This document shows, piece by piece, positions 48,801 to 60,800 of a DNA stretch of 64,000 nt. This DNA comes from Monodelphis domestica (lineage: Eukaryota > Chordata > Mammalia > Didelphimorphia > Didelphidae). The first letter of the stretch is position 1. Each line of letters starts with the position of its first letter. Made by a program: the position numbers and the translations under genes. Location: assembly GCF_027887165.1 (NCBI RefSeq), contig NC_077228.1, forward strand, positions 211,333,635 through 211,397,634, in the 5' to 3' direction. Below the pieces are notes generated by a model. The model had not been told where the DNA came from. It did no database searches and saw only the letters and a list, made by a program, of their open reading frames with translations.

Positions 48801-51800
48801 ATAAAAGATTATCAACTTGAATTAAATTGAACATAGTAGCAAGGCTCTTTTCCAAGAGCTAGGCCTTACCAAGGGAATGATCAAGGTAAGAGGTACAAGG
48901 AGCCCTGAAATTGAATTGGATAGAAATGAGGTGAGGTCCCAAGCTGGAGAAAGAAATGGAGCCATGGTAGTACCAAACTTTTAATTTCCCATGTCAAAAA
49001 GCCATGCATGCACCCAGATGGTGGTAGGGAGCTGACATGGATATTCTTTGCTATGGACTCGGAAGGATGTTGGCATAGCTTTTGTGCCAACCTTCCTAGA
49101 CCCTTCAAGTATAGATGATATTAATATTTCTCCCTGCCTGAAAAGAATAGAAGGTTAGCAAAGGGTTTGGAAAGGGGCCTTAAGCCCTATATCACCAACT
49201 GCCTTATTGGACAACACCATTCAATGGAAGTAGGCATCTCAAACTCTATAGAAACATCCTCTTCATAGATTCCCTATATTCTGTTCAAATCTGGAATATA
49301 GTCACAGCTCTTTACTCTCACTTCTGCCTCCACATTTCTTACATCCCTGCCCCTCTCTTCATTCACATGGCCACCACCTTGTTCAGAGCCTCATGACTAC
49401 TGCCATAGCTCCCCTGTATTTTGTCTTTCCTCTGAAGATGTATCCTCAATACAAATGCCAAATTGATATTTTTTAAAGCACAGATCTAATCATTTCACTA
49501 CTGTGCTCAAGAAGCCCCAAGGGTACCCTATTGCCTCTTAAGATAAAAATACCAATTTCTCTGCTTGGCACGTAAATTCCTTTAAAAATCTGGTTCTAGA
49601 CTATTTCCAGGCATCTTACACATCCTTCATTTTATACATTCTATAGCCCAGCTAAACTGACCCTCTCACTGGTTCTCACACATGTCATCTCTTCCTATCT
49701 CCATGCCTTTGGGCAGTTTTTCATTTATGCCTCTTAGAATCACTGCTTCCAAAAACACAGGATGATAGAACTGGAAGGGACCTCATATGTCACCTAGTCC
49801 ACCTAGTCTAACCTTCTCATTTTATAGATCTGGAAACTGAGACCCATTGAGGTTCAGTGACTTGCATAAGGTCACACACAAACAACAACCATTAGAGTTA
49901 GGACTTGAACCCAGGTCCTCTACCTCAAAAGCTATTGATTTTTCCATATTGTCTTACTTCAAGGATCCTAGAAGAGCCATCTCAATCCCCTCAGTTGTTA
50001 GGAAACCCTCTCCCCCATCTTCTTCTTGTTCAGTTATTTCATTTGTGTCTAACTTTGAATGACCCCATTTGGGGTTTTCTTGGCAAAGATATGGGAGTGG
50101 TTTGCCATTTCCTTCTCCAGCTCATTTTATGGATGATGAAACTGAGGCCAACGGAGTTGTGATTTCCCCAGGGTCACACAGCTAATGTATGAGGCCAAAT
50201 TTGAACTCAGGAAGAGGAATCTTCTTGATTCCAAATCCAGTGCTCTATACACTGGGCCACCTAGCTGCCCTCTGTCCTCCCCATATGTTTTGATATTTAC
50301 TCTGTAATTATGTTATATATACTTAACATATCGTTTCCACTTACAGTATAATGTAAGTTATCTTGAGAGCATGGATACTTTCATAAAAGTTTGTTAAATG
50401 AATAAATGTTGACCAAATGAATGGATGAATGAATGAATAGGCACTTCCCACCTTCCCTGTCACATCTGCATTGATTATTCAGGACCTGAGACACCATGCA
50501 ACAAAGAAACGGGACTGGTGGGGACCTACCCTCTCACCTGTGGAACACATTTCCATAGTTCTAGGTCATTAGGTAGAGAGTCTACCTGCCTGGGGGCAAG
50601 AGGAGAGGGTGCTAAGGAAAAGCAAGAGCCATCTTCCAAACACACACTGGGAAAGTACAATCACCCAGTGTTTCTTCGGTGCATTTTCTGGCGTAACTCA
50701 TCTTCTTACGGACTATTGTCCATTTGTATGACTTGGCTTGGGACTTTGATATGCCCTGGAAGAAAGGCCCATGAGTTTGTGGGGAGGGGAAAGGTTATGC
50801 TAACCAACCTAAAAACGACTCTTTTGTCCTTCCTTTCTTCTCCCTCTTCCGCTTCCTCCCATCTCTCAGGATGAAGAGCTCCTAGGTCATATCCAGGCCA
50901 CTATCCTTCAGGTGCAAGGTGACTGTGAGAAACTTAACATCACCACTGGCAATCTCATTGAAGATCACAGGCAAAAGCAGAAGGATATTGATGTGAGCTT
51001 TGGGCTGAGCTGCATTGTGCTTGGGGAAAGGGGCAGGGAGGAGATGGGAAAGAAGCTAGAAGCTCAGGATGTCTGCATAGCCCACCTTTGGCCCATCTGA
51101 TTTCTGGTAAGGTGAGAGGAGGTATCCTCCTAACCATCTTCAAAGTGGCAACCTAGGTGCCCCACCTCCACTCATCCCCCTGCTTCAGAGTCAGACAGAA
51201 GCAAGTCTTTACTTATAGGAATGGAGGTCTTTGCCTGGGCTCAAACTTATCCCTACTCTTGACATATCCTCTCCTCTCCAAACCATTCCACTACTTCCAA
51301 TGCTTTTTTTAAAAACACTTAATATTCTTTATTAGAATCAATACTTTATAGTGGTTCCAAGGCAGAAGAGTTGTAAGATCTGGGCAATGGGGGTTGAGTG
51401 ACTTGCCCAGGGTCACACAGCTGGGAAGTGTCTGAAGTCACATTTGAATCCAGGTCCTTCTATCTCTAGGCCATGCTCTCTATCTACTGAGACACTTAGC
51501 CGTCCTTTGCTCCATTCAATGCTTTTTAAAATTTCGGCCTCTTCCATTCTCCTAACCTCCTACCCAGGTGCTGTACCAGTCCCTAGAGAAGCTAGAAAAG
51601 GAGAAAGCGAACAGGGAACACCTGGAGTTGGAGATCGATGTGGTGAGAGGTCATGCACACATGAGACACATTTGTGTAACAGGCCATTGTACCAGCTAAT
51701 TCTATGAAACACATTAAAATTTGGGGGAGGGGGGCAGGAATACACATGGGAGAGATATAAAGATGTTGGTGGATATCTGAGGCCGCTATCAGGCAAGCAG

Positions 51801-54800
51801 CTGGGAAAGAGGATGTCCTCAGAGACAGCTTCAATGAAGGGAGCCTCCATTGCCCTTACCCAATGCGGGCACCTCCCTCATCTCTCCTGAGACAGAAAGC
51901 AGATAAGTCTGCCCTCGCTGCCAAGGTGAGCCGAATCCAGTTCGATGCTACCACAGAGCAGTTGAATAAAATGATGCAGGATCTGCTGGCAAAGATGACT
52001 GGCCAAGAGAAGGACTGGAAGAAAGTCCTGGACAAGCTTGTGGGAGAAATGGATACCAAGGTAAGGAGCTGGCACCCTTGGGTCCCTTATTCCCTGAGGG
52101 CCAGGCCCCTTCAGAAGGCTTGAGGAGAGAGCCAAAGAATGGACATTTCTGTGCCCGGATAGATATCCTGCAGAGTCTTCAGCTCCGTGCTGAGCTAGGT
52201 CTGCTTAGTCTCCGACTTCTCCTGATGTGCCACCTGGGTTGGGATCACTGTTCCCCCTTCCATTCCCTTTTCCTTTAGGGCTAGACCCTGGCCTGTTCTC
52301 TGCTTCCTCAGATCCCCACACTCTCCTAAATCCTAATCCTTGTTTCTCTCCTGGGGAAGCTGAATCGCCTGGAGTTAGATCCTGTGAAGAAGCTGCTTGA
52401 GGATAGGTGGAAGGCCATACGCAAACAGCTGAAGGAACAGTCCCCACTCTATCAGTCTGACGATGCTGCCACCATGAGGAGGTGAACTGGGTGGGCAGAC
52501 ACTGTGATATCACACTTGGGTGGGGTTGGGGTGGGGGAGAGCCAGAATGGTCTGGCACAAATGAAGGCAAAGAGGCCCCTAGAGAACACCCTGGGAGTGG
52601 CAAGACCCCACAATGAACCAACAACCTCTAAGCGGTCAGTGACTTCCCTGGCTTTGGGGAAGTAGGAGGGGAAGCAATTCAATATTCATTCCTGCCTCCC
52701 TGAAGCCTTCCACTGTGCCACCCTGGGGAGTAAGGGCCTGGGAGAGGGCTGGAGAAGGCAAGGTTCTCCTCCGGAGGCTGTCTCTGTCCCCATCTGTTCT
52801 ATAATCGGAGGAGAGTTAAGTAAGCCAGAACCACCCAAGGCCTGGTATATTACAGGGAGCATAGCTCTACCTCTCAGAGTGAGTGGGGCCAACGGAATTA
52901 TCCCACCCTGAGGATCATTATCCCTTGAAATCATCAACATGGCCTGGCCAACCTGCAAGGATGCAAAGTTTAGGTCCTCGCCTTTCTGATTGGCCACTAG
53001 AGGGCCCTGGCAGGCTACCTGGGAAGTTACAGATTCTTCAACTACCCACCATTCCCAAATATCTCTAGGGCACACCCACACGGAGCTGAGATGAGCTGAG
53101 AGCGCCAGACCTCTCCTTTACCAGTCCATTTTTTCTCCTGGGAGAGGAGATATATCAAGGAGAGAGAGTGGACTACTTAAAAGCTATGATAAAATTAAAG
53201 AGCCTAGATATCATATTTTAAGAAAAAAGGAAAACTACCCCAAATGCCCTAGAACCATGTTGGCAAACCTTTGGCAGGCATGCCAGAGGGGGCTGCTCCT
53301 CTCCCCCTGTCTGCATGCACCTGAGGACATTTCTCTCATGACCCACCTCTCTGCCCAGCAGTCCAAAGGGAATGCTTCCTCCCTCCCCTATCTGGGGTAA
53401 GGTGAGGACCCATGTGGTTTGAGTTGCAGTTTGGCCACTCAGTCTCCAAAAGGTTCATCATCATTATCTTAGAACAAGAAGGTAAAATAAAGTTGAAAGA
53501 ATTCACCAGAGGGCAGCTGGGTGGCTCAGTGGAAAGAGCCAGGTTTGGAGTTGGGAAGACCTGGTTTCAAATCTGACCTCAGATACTTCCTAGCTCTGCA
53601 ACCCTGGACGAGTCACTTAACACCAAATGGCTAACCTTTACTGCTCTTCTGCCTTGGAACCAATATTTGTCTCAATTCTAAGATAGAACATAAGCATTTT
53701 TATAGTTAAATTTAAAAAAAAATTTTTTAAGAAAGAATACATTTATCACCAACTGAAAAAGATCCCCAAATGAGAGAAGCTGTAGTACCTAAAGAGAGAA
53801 ATCTGACTGACATGTTTAAATATATGGACATTAATTTACTGGTGTATGTGTGTGGCTGGGGCTGCTAGGTGGTTAGAGCACCAAGTCTAGAGTCAGGAGG
53901 ACTTTCATCTAAATCTAGCCTCAGACACTTCTTAGCTGTGTGACAATCCTGGGCATGTCCCTTATCCTCAACTGCCTAGGCCTTATCTCTCTTCTGCCTC
54001 TGCTTACTTATTATTAACTGTAATAATTTTATTAGACTTTAATAATACTTCTTATTAATTCTAATAAATTTATTAGACTCTAATGTTTATTATTAACTCT
54101 AAGGCAGAAGGTAAGGGTTAAAAAAAATGACTGGCATGTGTAGTACTTTATGGAAGTGTGTATGTATTTGTGTATGTGACCATCTCGTGCATAAGCATAT
54201 GCCACCTACCTTGAATCCCTAGTGAGTTCTCCAGGGCTGGAGGGGGGGGGGTATTCTCAGATAACCTTTGTTTCCATCGTGTCTACCCCCTTCTTTCTCG
54301 TGCCAGAGTTCAGCACTGTTCCAGGAGGGAGAATGGGAAAACTTTCTGGTAGTTTTTGTTTGTTTTGTTTTTACTTTGCTACAACGTGATGTGCAGGTGA
54401 TTTGCCCTTGGCTTCTCTCCGAACAGGCAGCTTTTGGCACACTTCCATTGTCTTTCATGTGACCGGCCCTTAGAAACAGCTGTACCTGGACCGTGAGTAC
54501 CCATATACTCCCAAGCTGTCCCCTCAGAGACCTCATTTGTGGGAAGGAGGCGGTATCTTCCTAATTTCTTAATTCTCCCCTACCTTTCTTCCCACTTGTC
54601 TCTCTCCTGGCTCTCCCATATTGAGCTAAAAATTTGTAAAGTGCTTTATAGATGGCACAGGTCTGGAATAAGGACGTCTTGGGTTCAGGCCTGGCCTCAC
54701 ACTTTCTAGCTCTATGACCCTGGGCAATCATTTAACCCCCATTGCCTCTCCCTTCCTATTCTTCTGTCTTAGAATTGTGAAAAGGTTTGATTTTTTAAAA

Positions 54801-57800
54801 ATTTATTTATTTATTTTAAAATACTTTTCCATGGTTACACGATTCATGTTCTCTCCCTTCCCTAGTAAGAGGTTGTTGTTTTTAACGTCCTTTATAGACG
54901 TTAAAGCACTACATAAATTATCATTATGATTATTTACCCATTTATACCTAACACAAAGACTGCCTCCTTCCCTGGGTCTAGAGAGGTGCATTAAATGGGT
55001 GAATAAGGGGTGTAGGGAAGGAAAGGTCTAGGGCAATGGTGGTACATCTATGGCATGGGTGCCAAAAGATGGCACGCAGAATGGTCTCTGTGGGCACTCA
55101 GCCACTCTCCCCACTAATCCTCACAGAGTTTGTTACTAGAAAGGCAGAGGGCCTCAGACAGAGCTGCTCCCCTCCCCCTTTCGATCATGTATGATGACAT
55201 TTTTTCCCATCCCCCGCCCCTCTGCCCAGCAGCCAATGGGAACACACAGTGGGTAAGGTGTGAGGCTCACAGGCCTCAGAGCTGGAGGGGAAGAGAACGC
55301 TCAGGCCACTCCCCTCCCCCTCTCTACACTGGCTGAGGACATACCTCGCTTCACCCCCCACTCCTCCCAGCAACCCAATGGGAATGCTTTCTCCCTCCCC
55401 TATGTGGGGTAAGGGGGGATAGGTGTGGCACTCAGTGGGGGGGAGGGCAGCACAGCACTAAGTCTAGGAGGTTGGGTGGGGGTGGGGCCTGGCACTCCAT
55501 CTCTGACTGATCTAGTGGTTAGCAGTAGTCTGTAAGGATTGTGTGTGGGAACCAATGGCAGAAACTTTGGGTAATTAGGATTTTTCACGTTGCTTCCCTC
55601 CCTCTGGATAGACTCATCCCCTCAGTGCCTAGTGGCCCAGGACTGCCAGCACATCGTTCTAACCGTCCGTACACCATCTATGAATTGGAGCAAGTCCGGC
55701 AGCAAAGCCGCACGTATGGAATGGCTCTGGCTGGGGAAAGGGCTTTGGATGGGGATGTCAGACGTAGAGTCATTTCTAGAGGGTGAAGTATTTGAGTTAA
55801 GTCAAGGATTCCTGGCTTTGTGGGGAGAAGGCTTGGAGCACCAGAAATGATTGAATCATTAAGGAACATAAAAGCTCCCCTAATCCAGGGCCTCCCTAGG
55901 GTTCCAGCTACAGGTCCTAGCCCTGATCTCCCTTTTTATGGTCTATTCTCTGCTACTGCTGAGTCCTACCTGAGGATTCTCCTACTCATCTAAACCTTTG
56001 GACAACTCACCTTGAATTACAGAGCATGGAATAAAACCCGTCATCTGGGAGGATAAGAGTTATCTTGAGTTGGGTATTGGAGAGGTTAGAGGGCAAGTCA
56101 ATAAGCATTTATTGAAAGAAATTAATTGATTAATAAGCATTTCTCTTAATATGGGTCAGGCACTGTGCTAAGCAAGTAGGGGTACAAAGAAATCCAAAGC
56201 ATGGTCCCTCCACTCAAGAAGCTTATATTCTAATAGGGAAGACAACATACAAGTGACTACACACACACACACATACACAAGATACAGGGTATAAATACAA
56301 AGTAATCTATAGAGAAGGCCCTTTCAGCTTAAGAGACCAGGAAACACCTCTTAGAACAGGCCTGTCTTGAAGATGGAATTTGAGCCAAATCTTGAAGACC
56401 ACCAGGTGAGAAGGGAGAAAGCATTCTTTCAGAAAGAATACATAGAAAGAAATCTGTGAATTTATCCAAAATAAAAGGGAAGATGAAATGGATGGAATGC
56501 AGTCAGCTTTCTTTGATCATACAAAATACACAATATTGACTCTAAGACTAAAGCTTTTTTTTTTTAAAGTAGTGGAGAAAAGTGAACCATTCTCCTCCCT
56601 TTACAGATGAAGAAGTATGAATGTTCAAAAGCTTTGCCCAGGATCATGCAACTGGGACTAAAATCTTTTGCCTTTCCGATTTTTTTAATCCCTTACCTTC
56701 TGTCTTAGAATCAATCCTGTGTATTCCTTCCAAGTGGTAAAGGCTAGGCAATGGGGGTTAAGTGACTTGCTCAGGGTCACACAGCCAGCTAGAAAGTGTC
56801 TGAGGCCTGAATCAAGGACTTCCCAACTTCAGGCCTGGATTTCTAGCCACCTAGTTGCCCCTACCATGTTGATTTTGAAGGTGGATGCTACTTGTATTTT
56901 GTCTCCCCCCCATACTGTCAAGCACAGTGCCAGGCATACAGTAGGTTTCCAATCAAGAAAAGAATTCAATAGATTTTAATAGAGGGCTTCTAAGGAAACC
57001 CTGCATTATTTAGAATAGGGGTGGGGTCTTGGTGAAATTATAGGGAGCTGACCCAAGGAAGAAGTGCATGCAAGAACACAAACCTACTGTGGGCTCAGAA
57101 CAGCCGGTCAGATTCCAAGTTAGGGGTAGGGATAGGGGGAAGGGATTGAACTACCAAGCCTAGTTTGCTTTAGGACAAAGGCTAACAAACCCTCCTTCTA
57201 CTCTCCCACCCCTCCAGCATGAAGCTGGGCACTGCCTTCCAACGAATGGAGCTGGGACAACTGGAAAGGAGTGTAGGCCGCCTGCATTCTATGCACTCCA
57301 AGATGCTGATGGACATAGAGAAGGTGCAGATTCATTTTGGAGGCTCAGCCAAGGCCAGCAGCCAGATGATCAGGGAGCTGATCCAGGCTCAGTGCCTGAG
57401 CTCCTCATACTATAAACGGTAGGATGGAAAGGCGGGGTCCCACCTCACCCCCAGCCCTGCAATGTAAGGTGCTGGGTTCAGGAGGAGGGTCCTTCGTAAG
57501 ATACGAGACAAAGTCCTGGGGCAACTCTTGCCATTCTGATTACCTCAAGGTTCTTTCTTGACCTCTGATCCCATAGGGTTCTATTCCCTACCCCAAGGCT
57601 GGGGGGGGGGGGCCGGGAATGAAAGAGAAAAGGTTAAAATCTGTGTATTTATCCAAGATAACAGAGAAGATGAAATGGATGGAATGCAGTCAGCTTTCTT
57701 TGCTCATTTTTCTCATATTCTGTGTGTGTGTTTGTGTGTATGTATGTATGTGTGTATACACACACGCACTGGACTAATGTCGATCTACACTTTTTGTTTG

Positions 57801-60800
57801 GGAATATACATATGAGTCACTTAACATGAAGCACCTACTATGTGCTAGACAATTGTGCTAAGTGCTGGAGATACACAAAGGCAAAAAAAACCAACACTGT
57901 GTGTCTGTCCTCAGTTCCCAATGCCTCTTTACCAGTTTTCCGGTCTAGGACTTGGCCCTTTTTATGCTATACTTTTTTGTATCTTCTGCCAACCCATGAG
58001 CCTCCCCCTTCTCCTTTCTACCTGGGGAGGGGGCATAGAGTATCCATCAGCCTCTGACTCTTCAAAGAGATCAGTTCAGCTCATCTTCTACCATCCTGCT
58101 TCATCACCTTGGTCATGGTTCCCTTGGGTCCCCCATGGCTATTGTCTCTCGTAGGATTCAAGACATACCGGATTACTCCTTCATGTCAGTGCCACGTCGA
58201 TGCGGTGGCAGCCATACACTTACCTTCCCCTACCGCCGCTACACCCGACTACAGCACCTGGCTCAGTGTATCTATCCAACAGAAGACTTACAGACCTCCT
58301 TGAAGGTATGGGGGCATTGGCTGGGCAGAACTGCCCAAGATCGGGGGCAAAGAAGGCAGGACTCACTGCTTTAGAACCATAGATCTTAAGGTGTGGGAAA
58401 ATGTTTTTTCTCTTTCATTTTTTCCACACCTTGCACCTGTGTTTCCCAGCTGTCACTCATAGGAAGTTCTCACTTCTCATTGAAAAGCAATGCATTCAGG
58501 CAGTAGGTGGGAAGGGCTGGGAGAGAGTTAAAGGGAGGCCTCTAAAGTCCCCCCACCCTTCTTCCAGGCAAGGAGTTCTTAACATGGAGTCCATGAATTT
58601 ACTTTTAAAAATTGGGTGGGGGACAGCCAAGTATCTTAGTGGGTAGAGAGCCAGACCTGAAAATAGGAGGTCCCGAGTTCAGATTTGGCCTAAAACACTT
58701 CCTATCTGTGTAACCCTGGGCAAATTATTTAACCCTAATTCCCTAGCCTTTACCACTCTTCTATATGGGTTGTAAGACAGAAGATAAGGATTAAAAATGC
58801 TTTAAAAATATAATTATATATCAAGAAAACAGATTTCTTTTGTAGTCCTGTATATTTTGTTTTGTTTGAAAACATTCTGAACAGGAGTCTACAGGCTTTT
58901 TTGTCCATAAAACAAAAAATTAAGAACTCCTGATGTACATATGGGTAACTGATGCAAGTTGGTAGTTTGAAGGTGAAAGGTCTTGGGTGCCACCATAGTG
59001 ACAGAGGTATATCCTTGCAGCATGAGGTGGACATCTTAGGCCTGGATGGACACATCTACAAGGGACGGTTAGAGACAAAGCTGCCTGGAATCCCAAGCAA
59101 GGAGGGTGAGTATGTGCAGAATCCCCTGTATCCCTATATTGTAGAGTGAAGAATAACTGGTTCTAGGATGACTTTTACTAGGCAAGTTTGTTAGTACTGC
59201 AGGGCATTAGATCTCTGGGCAATCAATCAATACACTTTTATAAAGCACCTACTGTGTGCCAGGCACTATGTTAAGCACCAAGGAAGCAAAAGATAGTCCC
59301 TGCCCTTAAGGAGATTACAATCTAATGGAAGAGACAAGAAAATAAATATAGGCTATATAAATGAGCTATATACAAGGATGGGCAGCTAGGTGATATGATG
59401 CATAGAGTGCTGGAAGATAGGAGTTAAAATCTGGCCTGTGTGTAAGTCACTTAATCTTGTTTTGCCTCAATTTCCTCATCTGCAAAATGAGCTGGAAAAG
59501 GAAATGGCAAAACACTCCAGTGTCTTTGCCAATAAAAACTCCAAATGGGGTCACAATAAGTCTGATATGACCAACAGATGACTAAACAAGAGGAAGTAAT
59601 TGGACTAGATCTCTAAGATTCCTTTCAGCTCTAAACTGGTGATCCTAAGAGCCACATTCTTTGCTCTTGGGCTTTCTATCTAACAAGAAACAAGGCAGTG
59701 GGTCCCTTTGCCCCATGATCCCTGAAGATAACCATGCCCATCTTTCTGCTTGGAACTTACCCTTTTTACCTACTGCTCTTCTTCCTCATACCCTTTTGTC
59801 GTATCTAGGTCCTTTAAAGAACAAACCAAAGTCCATCTGTCCAGTTGGGCACAATAGGCAATCCCCTTCAAGACCACAGAGTGCTCAGTTGGTGCCTTCC
59901 TTGGCAGGTAATTATTTGGCTGCTTCTCCTGGATTCCTTCTCTCTCCCATTTCCAAAAATCAATACTGTACATTGGTTCCAAGGCAGAGAAGAGTGGAAA
60001 AGGCTAGGCAATGGGGGTTAAGCCACTTGCCCAGGGTCACACAGCAAGGAAGTGTCAGAGGTCCATGGACTCTGACACTTCAGGGAGGGAGAAAGGGCTA
60101 TGGACCCTGGAGAAAGAAAGAGTTCAAGGTCTGGGAAGAATGGGATAGAAGGTCAAGATTGGGCTGAGGTATCCCCTAGTCCTGGATTCTGTGGTTGATG
60201 TAGGGTTTTGCCTACATTTTTTCTGGGAGGCTGGTTGGTACTTCTTTAAGCTGTGGTGGCCAGTGTGATCATAGGGGGAGGGTGGTCACAATCTCTTCCA
60301 CAGGTCTCAAAACAGGCAGACAAATCTCCCTATCCATAGAGTGGTTTCCTCCCCATGTTTCCCAAGAGCTTTCAAGAACAGTACTGTCCAGAGAGCAGAA
60401 CTAAGAGTAATGGGAAGGGGCAAAAGGAGGCTTGATGGAAGGAAAAACTTCCTAAGGGGAAGGAAAAACTTCCTAAGGGGCCATACCAAAGTGGAATGAG
60501 ATGGCTTGCAAGGTGATGGGCTCCTCTGGCTGTAAGCATTAACAAAAAGATAATTATTCAGTTGTATTTTAAAGGGAAATTCTCACTCAGTTATGACTGC
60601 TTAAGATCGTTCCTGAGATTATTTATGACAAAGAATGCTATCCACCTCCAAAGAGCTGTTGGAGTCAGATGCAGATCAAAGCATGTGATTTTTCACATTA
60701 GTTTATTTACAGTTTTATTCTGGGGGCTGGGTTTTCTATGAGTATTCTTTTACAACAATGACCAATATGGAATCATGTTTTGCATGATAATACATGTATA

